Source of the DNA: Methanocalculus sp.
Lineage (GTDB): Archaea; Halobacteriota; Methanomicrobia; Methanomicrobiales; Methanocorpusculaceae
Length of the DNA stretch: 6,898 bases
Assembly: GCF_030651615.1 (NCBI RefSeq)
Contig: NZ_JAUSCG010000073.1
Location: forward strand, 1-6,898
Reading direction: 5' to 3'
The translations under genes were made by a program, and so were the position numbers. Below are positions 1-5,591 of the stretch, piece after piece. Every line of letters starts with the position of its first letter. Positions within the stretch are counted from its first letter, which is position 1. The notes under the pieces were generated by a model. It was given only the letters and a program-made list of their open reading frames with translations, had not been told where the DNA came from and searched no databases.

Positions 1-65
1 AATTTTACAGGAAAATACTGATACTATCTTAGTATTACTAATGTCGATGAAATAAACGCAAAATA

Positions 66-98
66 CGAAGAAAAAGTGGGGGAGGAGAAATCCCCCCA
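66..98 (-). terminator. Hairpin plus T-run terminator of the binding-protein gene
   Basis: Read on the minus strand, about 20 bases after the stop codon, a G-rich arm (GGGGGA, 91-96) pairs with TCCCCC (78-83) around a 7-base loop (84-90). It is followed by TTTTT (71-75) and a further T-rich stretch. This resembles an intrinsic terminator. Archaea often need only the T-run, so the stem may be an extra 3'-end stabiliser. It suggests the binding-protein gene is transcribed alone. Confidence 0.65.
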
Positions 99-117
99 TT
101 CCAGAGATCTTGGAGTA

Positions 118-1275
118 TCAGATCGGGATCTGAGTGAAACCAAGCCCTCTGTACTCAGCATTATACTCTTCAAAGACAGGTTTTCCAACGAAGAAGGTGA
201 AGATCTCATCCGCCTTCTTCACTGGATTAACATCTGCAAACCGGTCCGGATAGAGCACTTTGCCAACATAATACGCATTCGCTAAGACAACCTCGTAGTT
301 GATATTATAGGTGTTGTATGGCAGCACGCCGTAGACCTTACCCTCTTTTACCGCCGAGAGCCCCTTCAATGCCGGGTCGGTCTTCAGCTGCCCGACCGCA
401 CCGTCATTCTCCATGCCGAGCGTCCCAAGGTCAACAAAGAGATACTCAGCATCCCAGTCAACAATCGCCTCCTTTGCAACATCCATATGTGCAGTCCCAA
501 GACCTGATGCGACATTATTCGCATGCACCCAGAGGAATGGTGGATATGCAGGCTCGGTCGAGATTATACCGTGCGAACCGGACATGCTGACACCACCGAT
601 ATAGACACGCTTCTGCTCGGCTACAGGAATATCATGTGTCCGGCGCTCAAGATCTGCCATCGTCTCCTCGATGTACGCGATCACCTCTTCTGCCCGGCCC
701 TCCTTCCCGATGACAAGACCGATCGTCCTGAGGTACGTATACATCTCATCCTTCTCGGCATCGGTCCTGAGGGATCCATACGGGTAACCGATCACCGGAA
801 TACCGGTCTTCTCCTGGAGTGTACTTACCGCACCGACATCGGTTGCAGAACCCTGGCCGGTGGCACCCGTCTTGAAGATCACCTGCGGGTTGATCGCGAT
901 GACCTTCTCCGGATCATCTTTTCCCCGGTTTTCTCCAAAGACCGGAAGATCTTTCAGCTGATTGAAATGAACAAGGGCATAGGGACGACCTTCGGGTACC
1001 AGTGGACTCTTTTCCCTGCTGTCGACACCGACAAGGGTGTCCTGACCCTGCATATAGACCATGTACCGGACTGCGCCGGAACCAGAGGCGAGAACCTCGG
1101 TTGCCGGAACCGTAAGCGTCACTGTCCGGCCAAAGCCATCGGTGATCGTCACTTCATGTGGGCCTGAGGGTGCTTTCGTGTCAGGGGTTGTTGCATCCCC
1201 GACACACCCGGCAGCAACCAGGAGTGCGATGAGGAGCAGCCCCACAAATACCATACTAAATGTTCTTTTAATCAT
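118..1275 (-). CDS. ABC transporter substrate-binding lipoprotein, iron-complex/cobalamin type
   Basis: A 385-residue extracytoplasmic binding protein of the Fe3+-siderophore/cobalamin class (periplasmic-binding fold PF01497, COG0614). It would capture a metal complex outside the membrane and deliver it to a FecCD-type permease. Residues 1-24 form a lipoprotein signal: Lys/Arg start, hydrophobic core, then LVAAGC with the lipidated Cys at 24. A linker rich in Thr/Pro/Gly follows, and the domain opens near residue 40 with VTITDGFGRTVTL. The C-terminal run NTYNINYEVVLANAYYVGKV and the ending FFVGKPVFEEY are typical of archaeal members. Length is normal. The ATG at 1275 places the signal peptide correctly; the leader is short and has no strong Shine-Dalgarno. 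The gene ends in its own terminator and no permease or ATPase adjoins it inside the window. Ligand unknown: haem, siderophore, cobinamide and molybdate/tungstate-type complexes cannot be told apart here. Confidence 0.9.
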   Translation of the reverse strand: MIKRTFSMVFVGLLLIALLVAAGCVGDATTPDTKAPSGPHEVTITDGFGRTVTLTVPATEVLASGSGAVRYMVYMQGQDTLVGVDSREKSPLVPEGRPYALVHFNQLKDLPVFGENRGKDDPEKVIAINPQVIFKTGATGQGSATDVGAVSTLQEKTGIPVIGYPYGSLRTDAEKDEMYTYLRTIGLVIGKEGRAEEVIAYIEETMADLERRTHDIPVAEQKRVYIGGVSMSGSHGIISTEPAYPPFLWVHANNVASGLGTAHMDVAKEAIVDWDAEYLFVDLGTLGMENDGAVGQLKTDPALKGLSAVKEGKVYGVLPYNTYNINYEVVLANAYYVGKVLYPDRFADVNPVKKADEIFTFFVGKPVFEEYNAEYRGLGFTQIPI

Positions 1276-1305
1276 ATTTGATCATACCATTTTTTTCAAT
1301 ATGTT

Positions 1306-1314
1306 TATTTTAAA
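1306..1314 (-). promoter_or_regulatory. Probable TATA box for the binding-protein gene
   Basis: The minus strand reads TTTAAAATA, centred about 35 bases upstream of the ATG at 1275. With archaeal TATA-to-start spacing of about 25 bases, transcription would begin near 1284 and leave a leader of roughly 9 bases. This fits the lack of a clear ribosome-binding site. Confidence 0.45.
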
Positions 1315-1360
1315 CTATCGATATCATTTTTCATGTGATTTATTGTAACAAAATGAGAAA

Positions 1361-1385
1361 TTATTAAAGATAAATTATAATATAG
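1361..1385 (+). promoter_or_regulatory. AT-rich promoter of the FmdE-family gene
   Basis: This stretch is almost purely A/T and holds several TATA-like elements. TTATTAA (1361-1367) would put the start of transcription near 1389, just ahead of the ATG at 1394. AAATTATA (1372-1379) would put it near 1401, which suits the in-frame ATG at 1409 instead. No Shine-Dalgarno precedes either ATG, so a leaderless or near-leaderless mRNA is likely. The exact box is not decided by the sequence. Confidence 0.5.
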
Positions 1386-1393
1386 TATAAGAT

Positions 1394-2026
1394 ATGCACA
1401 TACACTGTATGGAGAAAGAAACAGAACATACACCATCCCTTGAGGCACTGATCCAGTTCCACGGCCATCTCTGTGGCGGACTTGCATTTGCCGCACGGGT
1501 CTGCGAGAAGGCAACAAACGAGCTTGGAGTGCAGTGCAACCATGGCAACGATCTCAGGGCAGTGATCGAAACGACAGATGCCTGTGGAATCGATGCCGTC
1601 CAGGTGATCAGTGGATGCACCTCTGGAAAAGGGAACCTGACCATCCTTGATTACGGGAAGCACGCCTATACCTTCATCAACAGGCGAAACGGTGAGGCGG
1701 TGCGGATACTCAGGCACCGGGACTTTGACCTTGAGAGGATCGATCCCGTTGTTGCAAAACTCAGAAAGACGGTCTTTTCAGGTGAGGCAACGGAAGAAGA
1801 GCGGATGACCTTCGATCTCAGAATGCTGAAGGTGGCAGATGTCATCCTCTCGATGCCCGAGGAAGAACTCTTCACCGTCCAGCGGTTCAAAACTGAGGTT
1901 TTTAAGAAGACAAAGGCCTTTGAACAGGCCGAATGTGCCCGATGCGGCGAGATGGTTGCTGTAAACCGGCTAAACGACAAAGACGGGGAACGGCTCTGCA
2001 TCCCCTGTTCAGAAAAGAGGGTGTAG
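1394..2026 (+). CDS. FmdE-family protein with C-terminal zinc finger
   Basis: A 210-residue protein of the FmdE family (PF02663), named after a protein that copurified with molybdenum formylmethanofuran dehydrogenase; it is not one of the catalytic subunits, and family function is poorly known. The N-terminal domain shows the hallmark FHGHLCGG (residues 22-29), then ETTDACGIDAVQ (59-70) and GCTSGKGNL (74-82), giving conserved His23, His25, Cys27, Cys64 and Cys75 as likely metal ligands. The C-terminus carries a TraR/DksA-like zinc ribbon with Cys181, Cys184, Cys202 and Cys205. No signal peptide or membrane segment is seen, so it is cytoplasmic. ATG 1394 is used here; ATG 1409 (residue 6) is an equally possible start. 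No fmd/fwd genes are nearby. It shares a divergent promoter region with a metal-complex binding protein, so a role in metal handling is a reasonable inference but unproven. Confidence 0.87.
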   Translation: MHIHCMEKETEHTPSLEALIQFHGHLCGGLAFAARVCEKATNELGVQCNHGNDLRAVIETTDACGIDAVQVISGCTSGKGNLTILDYGKHAYTFINRRNGEAVRILRHRDFDLERIDPVVAKLRKTVFSGEATEEERMTFDLRMLKVADVILSMPEEELFTVQRFKTEVFKKTKAFEQAECARCGEMVAVNRLNDKDGERLCIPCSEKRV

Positions 2027-2027
2027 A

Positions 2028-2429
2028 TCAGGGACTCTTCGAATGGCTGGCGCAGAGATTCTCTGCCCCATTTATCCGGCAGGCGGGCAGGCACTCCCGG
2101 TTCCCTGACCCTTTTCTTCTTGCAGCCCATTCCATCAACGGCTGTATCGCGAGGCAGAGAGCCGCCCCCTCTTCTGTCAGCGAATACTCCACCCGTGGCG
2201 GGGTCTCTGCATAGAAGATCCGGTCAAGCAGACCTTCAGCCCGGAGATCCGAGAGGGTATCAGAGAGGGTTTTTGGGCTGATTCCTACCAGTATCCGCTC
2301 AATATCGGTGAACCGGATACTGCCTGCCCTCCCGACGGTCGTGATGATCGGGAGTGCCCACTTCTTCGACAGAAGCGGGAGAATACCCCGTAGCGGACAG
2401 ATACCAAAAGAAAGCGTATCTTTGCACAT
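2028..2429 (-). CDS. HxlR-family winged-helix transcriptional regulator
   Basis: A 133-residue DNA-binding protein of the HxlR/DUF24 family (PF01638), members of which act as dimers and control nearby genes in response to reactive compounds. The family pattern is clear: CPLRGILPLLSKKWALPII (11-29), the recognition-helix region GISPKTLSDTLSDLRAEGL (49-67), and the wing with PPRVEYSLTEEG (77-88). Cys11 sits where many relatives carry the redox-sensing cysteine; Cys2 and Cys92 are extra. The ATG at 2429 is the only reasonable start, since a stop lies in frame 21 bases upstream. It diverges from the exporter operon across a 34-bp dyad that it probably binds, also controlling itself. Its stop lies one base from that of the convergent FmdE-family gene. 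The ligand or stress signal is unknown. Confidence 0.9.
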   Translation of the reverse strand: MCKDTLSFGICPLRGILPLLSKKWALPIITTVGRAGSIRFTDIERILVGISPKTLSDTLSDLRAEGLLDRIFYAETPPRVEYSLTEEGAALCLAIQPLMEWAARRKGSGNRECLPACRINGAENLCASHSKSP

Positions 2430-2454
2430 TACTTCAGTGTACCATAGTCATCTC

Positions 2455-2460
2455 TTTTAA
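2455..2460 (-). promoter_or_regulatory. Probable TATA box for the HxlR regulator gene
   Basis: The minus strand reads TTAAAA about 26-31 bases upstream of the ATG at 2429. This predicts a transcript start only a few bases before the codon, which agrees with the absence of a Shine-Dalgarno. The element touches the outer edge of the palindromic operator candidate, so a bound regulator could block it. Confidence 0.45.
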
Positions 2461-2494
2461 TGCTATTCTTTCTATAGTAATAGAAAGAAAAGCA
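2461..2494. promoter_or_regulatory. 34-bp palindromic operator candidate between regulator and exporter
   Basis: TTCTTTCTAT (2466-2475) and ATAGAAAGAA (2480-2489) are perfect inverted repeats around the spacer AGTA. Beyond one mismatched pair (2465/2490) the symmetry continues with TGCT (2461-2464) and AGCA (2491-2494), so 14 of 15 arm positions match. The centre overlaps a TATA-like element for the exporter (TCTATAGTAA, 2472-2481 region) and the left edge abuts the regulator's TATA box. Its place between a divergent HxlR gene and its likely target makes it the expected binding site for a dimer. Binding by this protein is inferred, not shown. Confidence 0.72.
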
Positions 2495-2506
2495 ATCCTG
2501 CTGGAG
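2472..2506 (+). promoter_or_regulatory. Exporter promoter and Shine-Dalgarno deciding a GTG start
   Basis: TCTATAGTAA begins at 2472 inside the dyad; a start of transcription about 25 bases on, near 2501, would leave a leader of about 14 bases. GGAG at 2503-2506 lies 8 bases before GTG 2515 and supports that codon as the start. A second GGAG (2510-2513) is too close to it to be used for this codon. Confidence 0.5.
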
Positions 2507-2514
2507 AGTGGAGT

Positions 2515-3462
2515 GTGAAAGAAGCAGAACATCAGGAAGACGCAATTATCGCAAACGATCTCAGGAAGGTCTTCTCAGAGATCATCGCAGTCGATTCCAT
2601 CTCATTTACGGTACATAAAGGCGAAATATTCGGTTTTCTTGGTCCAAACGGAGCCGGGAAAACTACAACCGCCCGGATGCTGACCGGGGTGATGCAGCCT
2701 GATTCCGGATCCGCGGCGATCTTCGGGCACGATATCGTCTCAGATCCAATCCGGGCGAAGCAGCGGTGCGGAGTGGTGCCGGAGACTGCAAACGCCTATA
2801 CCGACATCTCGGCCTGGCAGAACCTGATGCTGATGGGAGAGCTCTACGGCGTACCGAAACACTATGCAGAAGAACGTGCAGCATCACTCCTCAAAGCCCT
2901 TGGCCTCCTTGAACGAAAGGATCAAAAGGTGCAGGGGTTCTCAAAAGGGATGAAACAACGGCTCATACTTGCAATGGCACTCCTGCATGAACCTGATCTC
3001 CTCTTCCTTGACGAGCCGACCTCCGGCCTCGATGTCCAGAGCACCCACCTGATCACCGGGATGCTCCGTGAACTGAACAATACCGGAACAACGATCTTTC
3101 TCACCACCCATAACATGGATGAGGCAAACCGGCTCTGCGACCGGGTTGCGATCATACGAAAGGGACGAATTGCTGCCATCGATTCACCTGAGCGGCTGAA
3201 GATGGCGATCGAACGGCTGCATACCATCGAGGTCAGTTTCGATCCGGCGCAAACAGCAGATGATCCCACCACACTTCCGGGGATCAAATCTGCAAGGCGG
3301 GAAGGGGACAAGTGGGTGATCACCACAGAGGATGTCGATTCCACCATCCACGCGATCACCGCATACGGAGCAGAACAGGGGGTAAAGATCGGGATGCTCA
3401 GGACACTGGCGCCGACACTGGACGAAGCGTTCCTCAGGCTCACAGGAGCTGATTCTGCATGA
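2515..3462 (+). CDS. ABC transporter ATP-binding protein, DrrA/multidrug type
   Basis: A 315-residue nucleotide-binding subunit of an ABC-2 exporter (COG1131, DrrA-like); it hydrolyses ATP to power export through the permease encoded next to it. Motifs in order: Walker A GPNGAGKTT (43-51), Q-loop region VVPETANAY with Glu90 where Gln is usual, signature FSKGMKQRL (142-150), Walker B LLFLDEP (162-168), D-loop SGLD (170-173) and the switch His199 in TTHNMDEA. A C-terminal extension of about 80 residues ends in APTLDEAFLRLTG, typical of drug-export ATPases. It starts at GTG 2515 with GGAG 8 bases upstream. Its stop overlaps the permease start as ATGA, so translation is coupled. The divergent HxlR gene and the dyad point to inducible expression. 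Substrate unknown; toxic small molecules are the usual guess for this class. Confidence 0.93.
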   Translation: MKEAEHQEDAIIANDLRKVFSEIIAVDSISFTVHKGEIFGFLGPNGAGKTTTARMLTGVMQPDSGSAAIFGHDIVSDPIRAKQRCGVVPETANAYTDISAWQNLMLMGELYGVPKHYAEERAASLLKALGLLERKDQKVQGFSKGMKQRLILAMALLHEPDLLFLDEPTSGLDVQSTHLITGMLRELNNTGTTIFLTTHNMDEANRLCDRVAIIRKGRIAAIDSPERLKMAIERLHTIEVSFDPAQTADDPTTLPGIKSARREGDKWVITTEDVDSTIHAITAYGAEQGVKIGMLRTLAPTLDEAFLRLTGADSA

Positions 3463-4214
3463 ACCCGGAGAGCTTCATCGAACAGGCAAAACGGGCCTTT
3501 GCGATCACAAAGAAGGATATCCGTATCTACTATTTGAAAGGTCCGGTCATCATCTTCGGCCTCTTCATGCCACTCTTCCTCTTTCTCGCCTTTGCTGTCG
3601 GGAACCGTGGGCTTTCGATGCCGTTTCTCATCTCCGGTCTCCTCGCGATGACTGTCTTCTTTACGGCAACCGCAGTCTCGCCGGTGATCCAGCCATGGGA
3701 GGCCCAGGCACGCACCTTAGAGCGGCTGATCGCCTGCCCGATCACGATGAGGACCCTGATCGCAGGCGACATGTTTGCTTCCGTCCTGTTTGGGATCGGT
3801 ATTGCCGCAGTCCCAATCGGAATCGGGGCTCTGCTTGGCATCGTCCCTCTCCACCCGCTCCTGCTCCTAGCCGGGATCATCCTCGCCTCGGTCTGTTTCT
3901 CGGCACTCGGGCTCCTCCTCTCAACACCTGCGACGAATGTGCCATCAAACATCATGATGCTCTCGTCCCTCCTGAAGTTCCCGCTCGTCTTCATCAGCGG
4001 TGTCTTCATACCGGTGGAGCAGCTCCCCTTCTGGGGTCAGGTGCTCGCCGTCTGCTCCCCGCTCACCTACTTCACCGATATCGCCCGCTACTGCATCATG
4101 GAAACGAACACCTTCCCGCTTGCAGTGAATTTCGCTGCACTGGCGGCATTTTCAGTCACCTTCACGTTGCTCGCAATCAGGCTGCATGCACGGACGGTGA
4201 GCAGGAGGATCTGA
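3459..4214 (+). CDS. ABC-2 type transporter permease
   Basis: A 251-residue integral membrane subunit (ABC-2 family, DrrB-like) that forms the export channel with the preceding ATPase; two copies normally pair with two ATPases. About six hydrophobic segments can be seen near residues 29-47, 55-75, 103-127, 131-155, 164-186 and 222-240. Residues PWEAQARTLERLIACPITMRTLIAGD (79-104) match the cytoplasmic coupling loop of the family, and ISGVFIPVEQLPFWGQVLAVCSPLTYFTDIAR (179-210 region) is its usual C-terminal signature. The start ATG overlaps the ATPase stop by four bases. The length is normal and the gene is intact. Its last 120 bases occur again, degraded, at 5333-5452. Substrate cannot be inferred. 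Confidence 0.92.
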   Translation: MNPESFIEQAKRAFAITKKDIRIYYLKGPVIIFGLFMPLFLFLAFAVGNRGLSMPFLISGLLAMTVFFTATAVSPVIQPWEAQARTLERLIACPITMRTLIAGDMFASVLFGIGIAAVPIGIGALLGIVPLHPLLLLAGIILASVCFSALGLLLSTPATNVPSNIMMLSSLLKFPLVFISGVFIPVEQLPFWGQVLAVCSPLTYFTDIARYCIMETNTFPLAVNFAALAAFSVTFTLLAIRLHARTVSRRI

Positions 4215-4494
4215 TCCCTCCTGAAAAAAATAGCGATAGAAAAAGATTCATATCGGGAACCCGGGGTTTCCATACTGGCTGTTTAAGAGCGCAAAGGCTA
4301 GAGCTCCCGGGAGGAGGGAATAGATCTCAATTCCATTCCACGCGATCACTTGACTATCCTATGCAGTTATCCAGGATTCGCTGACAAAAAAGGCCCGATC
4401 ACCGGCACACCAGAAGTACGAACATTGCCATGATATAAGAATGTATCAGATAGTTTAAGCTCTGAAACTTTCCACATTCCTGAAGGTACACTTC
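4215..4494. other. 280-bp gene-free stretch before the iron-sulfur gene
   Basis: No convincing coding region or RNA gene is visible. The stretch holds a 10-bp palindrome CTCCCGGGAG (4304-4313), two A-runs (4226-4232 region and 4385-4390), and the promoter of the following gene at its right end. No T-run terminator for the exporter operon could be recognised on the plus strand. It does not resemble the sequence following the decayed permease copy. Confidence 0.55.
4451..4487 (+). promoter_or_regulatory. Promoter and ribosome-binding site of the iron-sulfur membrane gene
   Basis: TAGTTTAAGC (4451-4460) is a TATA-like element whose predicted start, near 4480, leaves a leader of about 15 bases. 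A second AT-rich candidate (GATATAAGA) lies near 4432-4440. AAGGT (4483-4487) stands 7 bases before ATG 4495 and is a modest Shine-Dalgarno. The gene therefore appears to have its own promoter, separate from the exporter operon. Confidence 0.42.
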
Positions 4495-5265
4495 ATGGCT
4501 GAATCAGACCAGGTACAACAAACAGAATCCTCACGCCTGAAGATCCGGAGATGGATCCTCATCATTACATTCCTCCTCATCCCTGTCACGATCTTCTACA
4601 TCTCCCCGATAGTCATCATGATGGGTGCATCCGAGGGAATCGTCACAGGAACCTTCCTGCTCTATATCATCCTCTTTATCCTCTCTCTCTTTGCCGGTCG
4701 TATCTGGTGCGGGTGGCTCTGCCCGATGGGTGCATGCCAGGAGCTCGGTTCTCCTCTCATCAGGAAGACTGTAAAAGAGGGATGGCACAACTGGATCAAG
4801 TACGGTGTCACAGTGCTCTGGATTGCAGCGATCAGCCGGGCGTTCCTCGCGGCTGGTGGAATAAAGGGGGTCGATCCCCTGTATGGAACGGTAAACGGCA
4901 TCTCGATCTCATCTGTACAGATCCTCATGATTGTCGTGATGATCTTTGCGGGGATCTTCATTGTCGCATTTCTCACCGGAAGGCGGGGATTCTGCCACAT
5001 CATCTGCCCGATTGCAGGCATCATGGTTGCCGGGCGGAAGATCCAAAACCTCGCAGGCTGGCCGGCTCTTCAGCTGAGTGCTGATGCGGCTCTCTGCATC
5101 GACTGCAACACCTGTACGAAGAGATGCCCGATGGGCCTTGACGTGCACGGCATGGTCCGGGAAGGGAAGATGGAGAATCCCGACTGCATCCTCTGTGCAA
5201 CCTGTGCCGATGTCTGCCCTGAGGGAGTTATACAATACTCCATACAAGGGAAGAAAAAATCCTGA
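4495..5265 (+). CDS. NapH/CcoG-like membrane protein with two 4Fe-4S ferredoxin clusters
   Basis: A 256-residue membrane iron-sulfur protein of the broad NapH/NosR/RdxA (CcoG) group, which passes electrons between membrane carriers and partner enzymes. Hydrophobic segments lie near residues 20-43, 51-68, 103-119 and 141-161. The hallmark GRIWCGWLCPMG (68-79) gives Cys72 and Cys76, and GFCHIICP (165-172) gives Cys167 and Cys171. The C-terminal part holds two complete CxxCxxCxxxCP motifs: Cys201, 204, 207, 211 and Cys231, 234, 237, 241, enough for two 4Fe-4S clusters. It is shorter than CcoG and lacks the periplasmic FMN domain of NosR. No nitrate reductase, oxidase, flavoprotein or other redox partner is next to it. 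The job is thus inferred only as electron transfer; menaquinol-linked NapH function is unlikely to apply directly in a methanogen. It is bracketed by the two copies of the permease tail. Confidence 0.88.
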   Translation: MAESDQVQQTESSRLKIRRWILIITFLLIPVTIFYISPIVIMMGASEGIVTGTFLLYIILFILSLFAGRIWCGWLCPMGACQELGSPLIRKTVKEGWHNWIKYGVTVLWIAAISRAFLAAGGIKGVDPLYGTVNGISISSVQILMIVVMIFAGIFIVAFLTGRRGFCHIICPIAGIMVAGRKIQNLAGWPALQLSADAALCIDCNTCTKRCPMGLDVHGMVREGKMENPDCILCATCADVCPEGVIQYSIQGKKKS

Positions 5266-5285
5266 AAGGATTAATATACCTGCAT

Positions 5286-5324
5286 TACAGACATACTGCC
5301 TGTACATCTCCTCTGACCTTTTTT
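5286..5324 (+). terminator. Possible T-run terminator after the iron-sulfur gene
   Basis: A weak 5-bp stem TACAG (5286-5290) with CTGTA (5300-5304) is followed, 14 bases later, by TTTTTT (5319-5324). Archaeal RNA polymerase can stop at such a T-run. The stem is small and badly spaced, so only the T-run is a meaningful signal. Confidence 0.3.
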
Positions 5325-5332
5325 GTGGACAA

Positions 5333-5452
5333 CATTATGGGAACACACTCCTTCCCGCTTTCAGTGAATTTCGCTGCATTGGCGGCATTTTCAGTCACCT
5401 TCACCACTCCACAATCGTGCTCCATGAGAGGACGATCAGCAGGAGAATCTGA
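5333..5452 (+). pseudogene. Decayed copy of the 3' end of the ABC-2 permease gene
   Basis: Bases 5333-5404 match 4094-4165 at 65 of 72 positions (about 90%), including a 25-bp identical run (5380-5404 with 4141-4165). In the permease frame the copy reads IMGTHSFPLSVNFAALAAFSVTFT against IMETNTFPLAVNFAALAAFSVTFT, matching permease residues 213-236. After 5404 similarity falls, one base is missing, and the frame is lost; yet similarity returns at the end (27 of 34 bases), so the shared stop TGA survives out of frame at 5450-5452. An ATG at 5337 opens a 53-codon reading frame to 5498, but its second half is unlike the permease. Nothing upstream of 5333 resembles the rest of the gene. This is a gene remnant, not a working gene. 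Confidence 0.85.
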
Positions 5453-5532
5453 AGAGAGAGGAGATCGTGTCATCTGCGCATGTAACCGTGTCAGATAGGG
5501 AAATAAATTCATTCATTAATAGCCATAATTGA

Positions 5533-5557
5533 TTTTTTATACAATGTTTTTAATACT
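5533..5557 (+). promoter_or_regulatory. Probable TATA region of the chemoreceptor gene
   Basis: TTTTTTATA (about 5533-5541) and TTTTTAATA (about 5546-5555) are TATA-like. They predict transcript starts near 5563 and 5576, giving leaders of roughly 29 or 16 bases. Which one is used decides whether the hairpin at 5563-5591 is present in the mRNA. Confidence 0.45.
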
Positions 5558-5562
5558 TGCAG

Positions 5563-5591
5563 GATATACACCGTGAATCAGGTGTACTATC
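5563..5591 (+). promoter_or_regulatory. Inverted repeat enclosing the chemoreceptor Shine-Dalgarno
   Basis: GATATACACC (5563-5572) can pair with GGTGTAcTATC (5581-5591), leaving one bulged C at 5587 and an 8-base loop (5573-5580). The right arm contains most of AGGTG (5580-5584), the ribosome-binding site 7 bases before ATG 5592. The fold would hide that site. It may instead be a DNA operator; its role is unproven. Confidence 0.45.

Noticed and set aside
14..36. AATACT / AGTATT inverted repeat near the left edge
   Set aside because: A 6-bp AT-rich stem with an 11-base loop is weak, and the neighbouring gene that could give it meaning is outside the window.
523..1167. A 214-codon plus-strand reading frame opposite the binding-protein gene
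   Set aside because: It is antisense to a well-recognised lipoprotein gene, has no promoter or recognisable domain, and its composition is that of a codon shadow.
1316..1323. Palindrome TATCGATA in the divergent promoter region as an operator
   Set aside because: Eight bases in AT-rich DNA are expected by chance, the symmetry does not extend outward, and it matches no metal-regulator site I know.
1666..2130. A 154-codon minus-strand frame running across the end of the FmdE-family gene
   Set aside because: It overlaps two genes with clear family motifs and shows only serine/arginine-rich shadow sequence.
4234..4245. GATAGAAAAAGA as a second half-site for the regulator
   Set aside because: It resembles one operator arm but has no partner arm and lies after the operon, in A-rich DNA.
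4304..4313. Palindrome CTCCCGGGAG as a terminator hairpin
   Set aside because: There is no loop and no following T-run on either strand close enough.
3695..4384. A 229-codon plus-strand frame overlapping the permease and extending past its stop
   Set aside because: Its first three quarters is the shifted frame of an intact permease (rich in His, Arg, Pro), and the part beyond 4214 shows no motif.
4551..5084. A 177-codon frame inside the iron-sulfur gene
   Set aside because: Shifted-frame shadow; the cysteine motifs exist only in the gene's own frame.
5078..5452. A frame joining the end of the iron-sulfur gene to the decayed permease tail
   Set aside because: It is out of frame with both for most of its length; only its last few codons match the permease C-terminus by way of the frameshift.
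4094..5452. Direct repeats read as the ends of an insertion sequence or integron-like element
   Set aside because: The first copy is plainly coding permease sequence, no transposase or integrase lies between, and there are no terminal inverted repeats.
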